Made by a program: the position numbers and the translations under genes. From Thermothelomyces thermophilus ATCC 42464 (taxonomy: Eukaryota; Ascomycota; Sordariomycetes; Sordariales; Chaetomiaceae), in assembly GCF_000226095.1 (NCBI RefSeq), contig NC_016475.1, positions 4,588,001-4,652,000 on the forward strand: a stretch of 64,000 nt of DNA, given 5' to 3'. Every line of letters begins with the position of its first letter. Positions within the stretch are counted from its first letter, which is position 1. The notes below the pieces were generated by a model. The model ran no database searches and was not told where the DNA came from. It worked only from the letters and a program-made list of their open reading frames with translations. This document shows positions 33,773-46,432 of the stretch, piece by piece.

Positions 33773-34219
33773 TGTAACGAACCCAACTTAGACTGCTTCT
33801 AAAAGGGTCTAGACGGAGGTAGATTGAGCGGGACAAGCAGGCAGGTCGTCTGAGGGATTCGGTGAAGCCAAAGGGTTCATAACAACACTAGAGTTGTCTC
33901 TTACAGTAATTAGCAATGCTTAGTATAAGTACTATGATTGTGATTATTACTACTAGTGAACTCCTAGAGTCTACTATAACAAGTGACTAGCTAGCTATAT
34001 ATATATAATTGTCTGTCCCTCTTTAATAGTTATCACTAGTACCATTTCTCCTTTCACTCTATAACTCTACGTCGTCGACGGTGATATGTTATTATCACTA
34101 GTGAAGACCTTGGTCTTGGCGGTGATAATCTTCTGATTAGTCTGTTAAGTGATTGGCTATCGGAATGTCCTACGTCCTAGCTACAGCCTGTCAGGCCGTC
34201 TATATACTTATCTATAACA
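33773..34219 (-). repeat. 3' LTR of E2 (class A)
   Basis: 447 bp, reverse orientation; starts TGTAACGAAC and ends CTATAACA. Pairs with 48538-48984. Confidence 0.92.
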
Positions 34220-34345
34220 CGATGCCCTTCCTTTAAGGCTTTTAACCTGAAAGCCCTCTTAGGCCGTTTTAAATAGTGCTAATACCCTTCGCTTATAAGT
34301 ACTACATTCTTCCTGTTTCTATATTATGGTTGCCATGTTGACAAA

Positions 34346-34990
34346 ATGCTGGTAGAGAAACGGAAGTCATATTCTACATATTACTATGCTTCCCTTGCTT
34401 AGAACATCGCCAAGAACGGTTTTATCGTTATGCCTTGTTCTTGGTACGCGTCTTAAGGCCTTGTCTGTAAAATGATCGTACGTATAAAGCGTTATAAGGC
34501 CTATATTCGTTGAGATCGTTCTTATAATAGCTCTAGCATCCTGCTTTCTTCCTATAAGCTTGTCTCCCTCTCTTTTTTTTTTTTTTTTTAAGTGTAATTT
34601 TTAATATTCTTTCTAATAGATTGTATTCTCTAGGAGCAGCATCATATTAAGGATGCTAAACGTCATGCCGAACTTAAGCTAGATAAATCCTAATACTATC
34701 TAAAAGAAGCCTAGTATAAGTTGTCTAAAAAGCTTATACGGCTCCGGCGTCTTTATTAGCAGAAGGAGTTTTTAGTAAAGAAAGGTGCCAATATAGTAGC
34801 GCGTGGTCTGTCGACTTTAGACAAGTTAGAGGCGGTTAAATGGTAAGAGCGGCAAGAGGCGCCTGCTATACCCTTGTCAGAGATTAATGATGCCACTAAT
34901 GCTATCGACTAGGGCGTCGTCTTTGGTTCTATCCTAGGTTTCCCTTTAGTCGATCCGGATTCTACCAGTAGAACTGTTCTAGTTTCTTAG
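34346..34990 (+). pseudogene. Antisense accessory frame of E2 (broken)
   Basis: Reads opposite to E2 pol, beside the 3' LTR. A first part has a Cys-containing segment (MPCSW, then VCKMI). After a T-rich tract comes a Lys/Glu/Leu-rich helical part (KDAKRHAEL, KLIRLRRL) and then an acidic end (GFPLVDPDS). The same layout occurs in E3 and E4. No named family was recognised. The frame is broken several times. A fossil; extent approximate. Confidence 0.6.
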
Positions 34991-37900
34991 GGCAATTTAG
35001 GTTCTTAACTAGTTCCTATAAGTTATCTTCTAGTCCAAAATCAAGCTATTTAACTAGATACTATAATTCTCTATTAATAATATATAAATCTAGAATTTCT
35101 TTAATGTCCTATTCTTCTTCCTTATCTTTTGCTTTGATATATGTAGCAACCTTAGCGTTTTTTAGTGCTAGTTCGAAGAGTGAAATATAAAAAACATCTA
35201 TCTATAGTTATATAGATGACGGTAACGATAGTTAGTAGTTAGATGTCGAAATTTGTTCTTTGATAACGAAAGGTCTGACCTTCTTAAAGTCTAGCTTCGT
35301 GCTTAGTCATTTGGTTCGCAGGTTTCGTGCAATTAGGTAGACTTTGTCTCCCCTCTCTAGGCAAGGTCCCTCGAGCCTATGTTTGTCATAGTGGTTTTTT
35401 ATTCTGGTCCTGACAAACTCGAGTTCCTTTTTGAGCTTCTCATATAGTATATACATCTGTTCTACTTTGACTGCTGCTCTCGGCACTGTAACCTCTAGTC
35501 CTTGCCTAAGGTCTGCTTTATATTCGTAGTTCGCGAAGAACGGTATAACTTTAGTCGTTTCTATTAGCATCGTATTATAGGCAAGTTATACTATTGGTAA
35601 TAGTATGACCTAGTCATCTTGCTAGTAATTAATGTAAGAGCGGAGGTATTGCTTAATAACTTGGTTTAATCATTCTATTTGTCTATTAGTCTGTAGGTGA
35701 TATGCTATTGACAGTTTGCTATTGATGCCTAATTGTCGTATTAACGCTTGCCAGAACTTCGATACGAACTTAGTGTCTCTATTGGTGATCCATTCTTACG
35801 GCCAAGCATATACTAATGTAACTTGCCGATAGATTACGTCTGCCAGCTATTTAGCTATCTAGGACTCCTTATAGGGAAAGAAGTATACCTATTTAGTCAG
35901 GCGATCTACTATAGTAAGAATATTGTCATAGATTACTCCTATAGCCATATCCTTAGATTCTAGCAGCTTCGTAATGAAGTCCATTGTAACTAAACTCTAT
36001 AGTTTATCAGCTATTAGCAGTGGCTAAAGTAGCCTATACAGCTTATATTATACCGTTTTGCTTCGATTACAGATATTGTAGCTCTGTATGACTTCCTTAA
36101 CTCGTGCCATTAACTATAGAAAGTCGTAGTATCTCTTGACTTGTACGACAGTCTTCGTAACTCCCTTATATCCTCCGAGTTTTGACTTGTAGAGTTCTCA
36201 AATCATTTATAGCTATTAGTCTTTGTTGTAGATATACGCTTTGCCTCGGTACTAGAGTTTCCCATCTTTCTCTTCCACTCCGTTAGGTACCACTAGTCCG
36301 GGTGCTACTTGATACTATGCCTCGTTGATCCTTTCTTCTTAAAAGATTATATAGTATTCTAGGAACGAGTTAAGTAGATCATCTTCTACGGGTATCTACG
36401 TTTCGTAATATAGCGTTCTGTCTATTCGTTCCTTGAACAATGGTAGTATTGTTCCTGTTCGTCCTTTCGTGTGATCCGTTCGTCAACTTAAAATGTCTGC
36501 TTGTACGTTTTCTTTGCCCTTCTTATAGTAGATCTCGAAGTTAAATTCTGTAAGGAATTCTACCTATTGTATTTGTCGTCCGTTAAGTTCCTTTATCGTT
36601 ATAAAGTATTATAGGTTCTTATAATCTATATATACTTGTATTAGTTTAATCGTACTATTAAGATATAGTTACTATTCCTTAAAAGCTTCGATAATCGCAA
36701 GTAGTTCCTTGTTGTAAATCGGATAATTAAGACGTGGTCCGTCGAGCTTCTTTGAAAAGAAGGCTATAGGATATAGCTTCCCTTGTTCGTCTCGTTGTCC
36801 CAATTGTCCTCCGATAGCGTAGTCTAAAGCGTCCGTTTCCACCTCGAATAGCTTCTTAGGGTCTAGTAATACTAGTACTAGATCTTTAGTAATAGTATTA
36901 TAGATCTACGTAAATACTTGCTTATGTCGCTCTTCCCATTGGAATTTAGCATTCTTCTTGGTAAGTTCGTGCAAAGGTCGTGCGATTGCTCTAAAGTTCC
37001 TAATAAACATTCGGTAGAAGTTCGTAAATCTAATAAAGCTTCGTACTTCCATAACTGACGTTAGTTGTAGCTAATTCTTAATAGCTTTAACCTTTAAAGG
37101 TTCTATCCGGATTTGTCCTAGGGATATCTCATATCCCAAAAAGACTATCTTCCTAACATAGAATTCGCTCTTTTCCTTGTTAACTAATAGCTTATACGCG
37201 TGTAGTGCGTCTAGCACTACTTCTACGTGCTTCTGGTATTTGTCTATCGTCTTAGAGAAGATAAGTATGTTATCGAAATAACATACCGCAAATTTGTTAA
37301 GAAAGGGTCGGATAGCTTGATCAATTAGGGCTTAGAACGTTACTAGCGCGTTTGTAAGTCTGAATAGCATAACGAGGTACTTATAGTGGCTATAGGGTAT
37401 CCTAAAGGCCGTTTTCTACTCGTTGCCTTCTTTAATCTATATATAGTTATAGGCTGATAGTAAGTCAAGACGTATAAAATATTAGGCTCCTGCTAACTGA
37501 TCTCGGAGCTATAAGATTAGTGGTAACAGGTATCGATTTTTCATAGTCTGTTCGTTAAGTTACTGATAGTTAACGTATAACCGTAGCTTTCCGTCTTTCT
37601 TAGGCACAAATAGGATTAGGTAGCCTGCTAGCGATGTCGATAGGCAGATATATCCTCTTCGAAGGTTCTCCTCTAAATATCGCTTAAGTTCTTCGTTCTA
37701 TATCTAGCTCGTATAGTAAATCTTAAAGAACTTTAGTCGTACCCCTTCCTTAAGCTTGATCTCGTAATCCTATAGGCTATATTCTGGTAATCCTTCTAGA
37801 TACTTCGGTTCGAATGCTAGGTGTCCTTTGTATTCCCTTAGTACTTCCCTAGTCTTGTCTTGTCTCTCGGTTTTCTGATAGTATACGAACTTGGTTCTGT

Positions 37901-38821
37901 CTATAGCAATACTAGCGATTTCTCCTGTCTTAACCTACTACTCCTATTATAGTACTCTGCATTCGTCAACGGAGAGAATAGCTATTAGCGATTCAGCTCG
38001 TTCCTCCTATCGCGATATCGATATCGTTATACCGCCTCTTCTAGAGTCTGTAGTAGTCTGCCTACTACTGTCCGTCTCTTGTAGTAGATCTATAGGATAT
38101 GCCTTTCTCTAAGCATCGTCTGCTTGTAATCCTTGCGTGCTCCCTATCTTGCTAGTTAAATACGACTCCATTTGGGGTTATAGGTGGCTACTATTCTTCT
38201 AGCTAATGTCTAGGTTATAATCTTTATACTATAGTAACCCTAATATTATATCTTTATCGTTACCTATATCTATAATACTAAATATAACTGCTATAGTCTT
38301 CCCTACTATAGTAATGTCGATCGGTTCGGTCTCCCTATATACCTATTATATCGGAAATAGCCCTTTGACTATGCTATGCTTCTACTTCATTCTCTAGGGT
38401 ATCTGTAGCTGATTTACAAGCGTTAGCGAAATCAGGTTCATCTCTACTCCACTATCTACTAGTACGAGCATTTCATACTATTTCTATTACACTATTATCT
38501 ATAGTCACTTATCCTGCCGTCATCGTCTAAAGATTGCAGCGATTTCCTATATTTCTGCCGGGAGGTCTCGATATAGTAGTCTCTTACGCCAGTTCCTCCT
38601 ATACTATGCTACTACTCGCTGCTACACAAGCGTTAATAGTTTCCAGGCCCCTCGAAGGGCCCTAACCCATTTCCCAGGTCAGTGCTAACCTCTTTAGTTA
38701 TTCGGCTAATAGTAGCTTTGTCAATCGTGCTTATTTCCGTAAGCCATTAAGTGCTTACGGCTTCCTACCATTAGGTCTGTTCTGCTTTCCATCGTACGTA
38801 CCATAGCTTCGTCTAAAGCTC

Positions 38822-39273
38822 TGTCACGAGCCAACCATATACCGCGACCCGGTGGGGTGCAGCAGGCTGAATGAGCCACCAATCAAGAAGGGCACAAAGC
38901 GAGGCTGACACGGATCGCTAGGGAGTACAGGCTATCACGGGCGAACAATCGCCAAAAGGGGAAAGATAGCAGAGGATAGCTAGCTACGAAAGGCAATCCA
39001 AGGATAGGATCGAAGAAGGTTATAAGCGATCAGGAGGAGTATATATATATGTAAATAGTCACTCGTTATAGTAGACTCTGGAAGTTTACCAGTGGTAATA
39101 ATCACAATCACAGTACTTATACCGAGTATCGCTGATTACTGTAAGAGACAACTCTAAGTGTTGTTGTAAACCCTTTAGCTTCACCAAATCCCTTAGACAA
39201 CCTGCCTACTTGCCCCGCTTCACCTACCTCCGTCTAGACCCTTTTAGAAGCAGTCTAAGTTAGGTTCGTCATA
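38822..39273 (+). repeat. 5' LTR of E1 (class B)
   Basis: 452 bp, begins TGTCACGAGCC, ends CGTCATA. A TATATATATA run lies near 39,040, about 50 bp before the predicted transcript start at 39091. Confidence 0.93.
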
Positions 39274-39275
39274 CG

Positions 39276-39286
39276 TTGTTACCACT
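39276..39286 (+). other. Predicted self-priming primer-binding site of E1
   Basis: TTGTTACCACT, two bases after the 5' LTR. Its complement AGTGGTAACAA is present exactly in the 3' LTR (46250-46260) and with one C-to-T change in the 5' LTR (39091-39101). An 11-nt match between PBS and an internal LTR site is the arrangement of Tf1/sushi elements, whose RNA 5' end primes its own reverse transcription. No tRNA-3'-end complement (TGG start) is seen here. Confidence 0.65.
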
Positions 39287-42200
39287 CCCTTTGTTCTATC
39301 ATGGTTCAGAACGGAGGTGACTTCGACCTCGACATCGACATAGCTACCAACGTCACGGCCGAACAGCTGCTCGCTTAGCTTGGTCAACTCTAGTAGCAGA
39401 TCTAGGAGTTGGACCAGAGAGATAAGGCTGCTTAAGCTCGAATCAAGGAACTCGAGAACCGCGAAAAGTACTTGTAGAAGTTAGTTAACGAGGCCTACGC
39501 CAAAATCGAGGCACTCGAGGGCGCCAAAGTAAAGCGTATCAAGATCGAACTACCTGGCAAATATGGAGGAACCAAGGAAGATCTTATAGGATTCCTGACA
39601 AACCTCCGATCTTACTTCCGGCTTAATGATGACAAGTTTCCGGATGACAAAGCCAAAGTCCTCTATATAGCCATAAGACTAAAGGGCAAGGTACTTAGAT
39701 GGTTCGAGCCCATATGGAATGACTATCTCACGCAGGAAGACGAAGACGATCGAGACGCGTTTATACGGGCAGTCTTCTGATCTTACGACCGTTTCGAAGA
39801 AGAGCTTTGGAAAGTTTTTAGCGACAAAGACGAGAAGATTTATACGTAAGAAAGACTTGCCAATTTCCGACAGACCAAGTCAGTAGCCTCCTATACTATA
39901 TAGTTCAGACAGGATATACTCAAGTCTCAGCTTAATGATGAGGCGTTAATGCAATTGTTCTACAATGGCCTAAAGGAAAAGGTCAAGGACGAGCTATATA
40001 AGTACGATCAGCCTAAGACTCTAGATAAATATATCGCGCAGGCCATCAGGATCGATGATCGACTCTACGCACGAGAGCAGCAGAAACGAGGTCGAATGAA
40101 CGGAACCATGGTTAAGGCCAATAACAAGAAAAAGCGAGCGTACGTCAGTACCTCATACGGGACATACCCCGGAGCCATGGATATAGACGTAGTGTAGAAG
40201 CAGGACTAGAAGAAGACGACCAAAGATAAGTCTAATGTTACCTACTATAACTATAGAAAGAAAGGGCACTATAAGCGAGAATGCTAGAGCCTAAAGAAAG
40301 AATGGAAACCAGCCCCTGGGAAGGAAATTGCGACTATCGACAAAACTACCAAGGACGTCATCGAAGTAGCGGCCACGAGCTACGAAGACAAGGACAGTGA
40401 CACGGATAGTCTCGGACACGACGGCAACGGTAAAGACGAACAAGCACCGTACTCCGAACTAGTCACTGTGGACCTAGAGACAGGTCTTGCCAAATAGGAC
40501 ATGGCAGGAGAATATGTACCGCCAGTTTCGATTCTCCTAGCCTTGAGGCAGTAGGGTTTTACAGTCACGTAGAGGCGGGATAGATCGTAGACAACCGACA
40601 CCTAAGGAATCGAAAGACCCGGACCTAATGTCCTATTCCTCTAGGAACGAATCGAATGGTACTATAACGAAGTTTTTCGGCTTAATACGGAACTACGCGA
40701 ATGGGACGGGCACTTGATTTGACTCGCCTAGTAGAGCGATAAAATGAGGGACGAAATGAGGGAACTCCGACGTATCGTGGAAACTATCAAAGGGGAACAG
40801 CCTGTAACGTACGATAGGCCTGACAGCTATACCAAGCACTTTGACGATTAGCAACTTAGCCACGACGTACAGAACCCCAAGTACCAGTTTATACGTGCGA
40901 ACCGTAGAAAAGATAAGTATATATGGGAAAGCTATTAGGAGAAACACTCCTACCTTAGCATTAGAGTACCCATGGCCTATGTACAGTAGGAAGGATTTAG
41001 GAAAGAGTTCTAATACCTTCTAGGCAACACTACGTGACTATACCCTCGACACAAGGCATATATGCAAGTGCCCTGGTTCTAGTGTATGGCATACGAATGC
41101 TAATATCACTTCCGCGACAAATTCGAAAATAATCACTGGCCGACCCGACAGGAAAACAGGGACGGAGGCTTGTGCCCTATGGAATAGGTCTACGATGCAG
41201 GAAACAGAGCGGCCGAATTGCTCTAGAAGATCAAAGCCCGCGATCTAGAAAGCATTACAATAGTTCTAAAACGAGCCTGGCCTAGGCATTACGGAACGGG
41301 ACGAGACATATAGGACTCGTACTAGAGCAACGACTGCCTCTATTACGCGGAAGAAAAGAAATTGCAAATTCGGGAGCTTCAGACGAAGCTATGGCACGTA
41401 CGACGGAAAGCGGAACGGACCCAATGGTGGGAAGCCGTAAGCACCTAATGGCTTACGGAAATGAGCATGATTGACGAAGTAGCTATTAGCCAAACAACCG
41501 GAGAAGTCAGCACTGACCTAGGAAACGGGTCAGGGCCCTTCGAGGGGCCCGGAAACTATTAACGCCTGCGTAGTGGTAAGTGGTAGCGTAGTATAGGAGG
41601 GACTGGCGTAAGAGACCACTATACCAAGACCTCCTAGCAGAAATATAGGAAATCGCTACAATCTTTGGACGACGACGGCAGGATAAGCGACTGTGGATAA
41701 TAGCACAATGGAAACAGCACGAAATACTCGTACTAGTAGACAGTGGAGCAGAGATGAATCTGATTTCGCCGACACTTGTAAATTAGCTATAGATACCCTA
41801 GAAAATAAAGCGGAAGCATAGCATAGTCAAAGGGCCATTTCCGACGTAATAGGTATATAAGGAGACCGAACCGATCGATATCACTATGGTAGGGAAGACT
41901 ACAGCAGTCGTATTTAGCATTATAGACATAGGTAACGATAAAGACATGATATTAGGGTTACCATGGTATGAAGATTACGACCTAGACATTAGCTAGAAGA
42001 ATGGTGGCCACCTGTGACCCTAAATGGAGTCGTATTCGACTAGCGAGATGGGGAGCGCGCAAGGATCGTGAACGGACGATGCTCAGAGAAAGGCATGTCC
42101 TATAGATCTACCGTAAGAGACGGACAGTGGCAGGCAGACCACTACGGACTCTAGAAGAGGCGGCACAATGACATCGATATCGCGATAGGAGGAACGAGCT

Positions 42201-45200
42201 AAATCGCCGATAGCTGTTCTCTCCGTTGACGAATGCGGAGCACTGTAATAGGAGTAGTAGGTTGAGATAGGAGAAATCGCTAGTATCGCTATAGATAGAA
42301 CCAAGTTCGCATACTATTAGAAAACCGAGAGACAAGACAAGACTAGGGAAGTACCGAAAGAATACGAAGGACACCTAGCATTCGAACCGAAGCATCTAGA
42401 AGGATTACTAGAACACGGCCCATAGGATCACGAGATTAAGCTCAAGGAAGGAGTAAGACTAAAGTTCTTTAAGATTTACTATACGAGCTAGATATAGAAC
42501 GAAGAACTTAAGCGATATTTGGAGGAGAACCTTTGAAGAGGATATATCTGCCTGTTGATATTGCTAGTAGGCTACCTAATCCTATTTGTGTCTAAGAAAG
42601 ACGGAAAGCTATGGTTATATATCGACTATTGGCAACTTAACGAACAGACCGTGAAAAACCGATACCTGTTATTGCTGATCTTATGGCTCTGAGATCAGTT
42701 GGCAGGAGCCTAATATTTTACGTGTCTTGACTTGCCATCGGCCTATAACTATATACGGATTAAAGAAGGCGACAAGTGGAAAACGGCCTTTAGGATACCC
42801 TATGGCTACTATGAGTACCTTGTCATGCTATTTGGACTTATAAACGTGCCGGCAACGTTCCAAGCCCTAATTGATCAAGCTATCCGACCCTTTCTTGACA
42901 AATTTGCAGTATATTATCTCGACAACATACTTATCTTCTCTAAGACGATAGACGAACACCGGAAGTACGTAAAAGTAGTGCTAGACGCGCTACACATATA
43001 CAAGCTATTAGTTAACAAGGAAAAGAGCAAATTCCATGTTAGGAAAACGGTGTTTTTAGGATACAAGATATCCCCAGGACAAATCCGGATAGAACCTTCA
43101 AAGGTTAAAGCCATCAAGAATTGGCCACGACCGACGTCAGTTACGGAAGTACAAAGCTTCATCGGATTTGCAAACTTCTACCGGATGTTCATTAGGAACT
43201 TTAGAGCGATCATACGACCTTTACACGAGCTTACCAAGAAGAATGCTAAATTCCAATGGGAAGAGTAATACGAGCAAGCATTTATACAGATCCGAAATGC
43301 CATTACCAAAGATCCGGTACTAGTACTGCCAGACCCTAAGAAGCCATTCGAGGTAGAAACGGACGCTTCAGACTACGCCATCGGAGGACAATTAGGATAA
43401 CGAGACAGACAAGGGAAGCTACATCCTATAGCCTTCTTTTCAAAGAAACTTGATAGACTACGTCTTAATTATCCGATCCACGACAAGGAACTACTTGCGA
43501 TTGTCAAAGCTTTTAAGGAATGGCGACTATACCTTAGCGGCATGATTGAACTGGTATAAATATATATGGATCACAAGAACCTGTGATACTTTATAATGAT
43601 AAAGGAGCTTAATAGACGACAAATACGATGGGCAGAATTCCTTATGGAATTTAACTTTAAGATCCGCTATAAGAAGGGCAAAGAGAACATATAAGCGGAC
43701 GCTTTAAGCCGACGAATGGATTATATAGAAGGACGAACGGAAACAACACTACCGTTGTTCAAGGAGCGAACAGACGGAACGCTATATCACGAAACGTAGA
43801 CACCCGTGGAAGATGATCTACTTGACTCGTTCCTAGAATGCTACGTAATCTTTCGAGAAGAAAGGATCAACGAGGCATAGTATTAAGCAACACCCGGACC
43901 ACTAGTACCTGACGGAGTAGAAGAAAAAGATGGGAAACTCTGGTACCGAGGTAAAGCATATATCCACGACCAAGATTAACAGCTGCGGATGATTCGAGAA
44001 CTGTACGAGTCGAAACTTGGAGGACACAAAGGAGTTACAAAGACTGTCGCACAAGTCAAGAAACACTACGACTTTCCACAGTTAACGGCACGAGTCAAGG
44101 AAGTCGTATAGAACTACGACGTCTACAATCGAAGCAAAACGGCACGACATAAGCCGTACGGGCTACTTTAGCCACTACTAACAGCTGACAAACCATAGAG
44201 CTCGGTTACAATAGACTTTATTACGAAGCTGCCAGAATCCAAGGATATAGCCACAGGAGTGACCTACGATAGTATTCTTACTATAGTAGATCGCCTGACT
44301 AAGTAGGTATACTTCTTTCCCTACAAGGAGTCCTGGACAGTGGAACAGTTGGTAGACGTAATCTATCGGCAAGTTGTATTAGTACATGCTTGGCCGCAAG
44401 AATAGATCACCGACAGAGACATCAAGTTCGTGTCGAAGTTTTGGCAAGCGTTAATGTAACGATTAGGCGTTAATAGCAAGCTGTCAACGGCATATCACCT
44501 ATAGACTGACGGACAAACGGAGCGACTAAACCAAGTTATTAAGCAGTACCTCTGCTCTTACGTTAACTACTAGCAAGATAACTAGGTCATGCTATTACCA
44601 ATAGCATAACTCGCTTACAACACAATACCAACGGAAACGACCAAAGTCATACCGTTCTTCGCAAACTACAGATACGAAGCAGACCTTAGGCAAGGACTAG
44701 AGGTCACAGTGCCAAGAGCAGTAGTCAAAGTAGAACAGATGTACGCACTACACGAGAAGCTCAAAAAGGAACTCAAGTTTGTCAAAACCAGAATGAAGAA
44801 CTACTATAACAAACATAGGCTCGAGGGACCTTGCCTAGAGAGGGGAGACAAAGTCTACCTGATTATACGAAACTTACGAACCAAACGACTAAGCACGAAG
44901 CTAGACTTTAAGAAGGTCAGACCCTTTGTTATCAAGGAACGAATTTCGACATCTAACTATCGACTATCGTTACCGTTATCTATGCGACTACGGACGGATG
45001 TTTTTCATATTTCACTCCTCGAACCAGCACCAAAGAATGCCAAGACCGCTATAAGCATCGAAGCAGAGGACGAAGAGGAAGAATGGGACGTCGAAGAAAT
45101 TCTAAATTCACACATTATCAATAGAGAACTGTAGTACCTGGTTAAATGGCTTGATTTTAGACCAGAAGACAACTTATAGGAACCCGTCAAGAACCTGAAT

Positions 45201-45279
45201 TGCCTTGAGAAACTAGAGCAGTTCTACTGGCAGAATCCTAACCAGCTACGAGAACTGGCTCTAAAGCCTATTCCCTGAT

Positions 45280-45864
45280 AGAAAAAGAGGGGAACCTGCC
45301 AAAATTAGGACCGGGATCTAACCCGATCGACTCCCAATTAAGCACGTTGAAAGCGCCTAACGCCTAAGTTTGACCTGCAAGGGTCTATGTCTCCGATATC
45401 GGCGGAGGGGTATCTGGTTCCTCCTCTTCCTCTAGATAAGCTACGCCACGACGAAAAACTTCGGTACCACGATCGCGCAGGGATTGTTATAAATGACGTA
45501 ATCGACTTAAACGGCTTAGCGTCTGAGTAAGCAGCGCCTTAGTCTTAGCAATCTCTTTCGAAACCTTCTCTTGCTCCGACAAATTCAAAAGGACTAAGAC
45601 AGTCAGCAACCTAAGACTATAAAGGAAAACCACAAGGAACCTACGGGCATCCGCGACGTTTAGACCACTGCACTTCTTGCCTATACGAATACAATTTTGA
45701 TACTTGTTTAAACCCTCCATCATCATATAACGCTTCCATAGCTTTGCATTCTAACAACGCTCGCAAGGCATGGCGACTTCGTAACCCTCTCGCTCAATCT
45801 TAATCACAATAGCGTGTCGTTCGCGCTTAAGATCGCGATAATTCCTAGAAATACGATTAGCCAT
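45280..45864 (-). pseudogene. Antisense accessory frame of E1 (broken)
   Basis: Opposite strand to E1 pol, between chromodomain and 3' LTR. The start region follows the ATG at 45864. The longest open part (45487-45726, 79 codons) contains NCIRIGKKCSG and a Leu/Lys-rich segment (SEQEKVSKEIAKTKALL) with coiled-coil character. Upstream lies a second Cys-containing site. The module is shared with E5 and differs from the E2/E3/E4 version in sequence but not in layout. No family recognised; broken. Confidence 0.6.
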
Positions 45865-45954
45865 GACAAAAGGAAGTTAGCAGAAGAAGGACGTTACCTA
45901 TTAAGAAAAGGGGATATTAGTAGTATTTGAAACAAGTCATAAGAAGCTTTCGGG

Positions 45955-45980
45955 TCGAAAGCCCTAAAGAGGGGGTATCG
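45955..45980 (+). other. Polypurine-rich tract of E1
   Basis: Purine-rich AAAGAGGGGG immediately before the 3' LTR, the expected plus-strand primer position. The same sequence, as its complement, sits next to the 3' LTRs of E2, E4 and E5. Confidence 0.65.
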
Positions 45981-46432
45981 TGTCACGAGCCAACTATATA
46001 CCGCGACCCGGTGGGGTGTAGCAGGCTAAATGAGCTACTAATCAAGAAGGGCACGAAGCGAGGCTGACACGGATCACTAGGGAGCACAGGCTATCACGGG
46101 CGAACAATCGCCAAAAGGGGAAAGATAGCAGAGGATAGCTAGCTACTAAAGGCGATCTAAGGACAGGATCGAAGAAGGTTATAAGCGATCAGGAGGAGTA
46201 TATATACATATAAATAGTCACTCATTATAGTAGACTCTGGAAGTTTACCAGTGGTAACAATTACAATCACAGTACTCATACCGAGCATCGCTGATTACTG
46301 TAAGAGACAACTCTAAGTGTTGTTGTGAACCCTTTGGCTTCACCGAATCCCTCAGACGACCTGCCTACTTGCCCCGCTTCACCTACCTCTGTCTGGACCC
46401 TTTCAGAAGCAGTCTGAGTTAGGTTCGTTACA
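45981..46432 (+). repeat. 3' LTR of E1 (class B)
   Basis: 452 bp, begins TGTCACGAGCC, ends CGTTACA. It differs from the 5' LTR essentially by C/T and A/G transitions with no visible length change. Confidence 0.93.

Larger units (their letters stand above)
38822..46432 (+). mobile_element. E1: chromovirus, class B LTR, inserted in E2; nearly full length but broken
   Basis: Ty3/Gypsy chromovirus fossil, 7,611 bp, plus orientation, flanked by the perfect 5-bp duplication AGCTC (38817-38821, 46433-46437). Parts: 5' LTR 38822-39273; PBS 39276-39286; gag about 39,300-40,320 with a zinc-knuckle-like end near 40,250; linker to about 41,550; protease about 41,590-41,990 (VDSGAEMNL); reverse transcriptase about 42,430-43,000; RNase H about 43,330-43,720; integrase about 43,920-44,900; chromodomain about 45,130-45,250; antisense accessory frame about 45,280-45,864; purine-rich tract before 45,980; 3' LTR 45981-46432. 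It keeps the longest open stretches of the five, yet has on the order of tens of breaks. It is younger than E2, and E2 is younger than E3. Confidence 0.93.
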
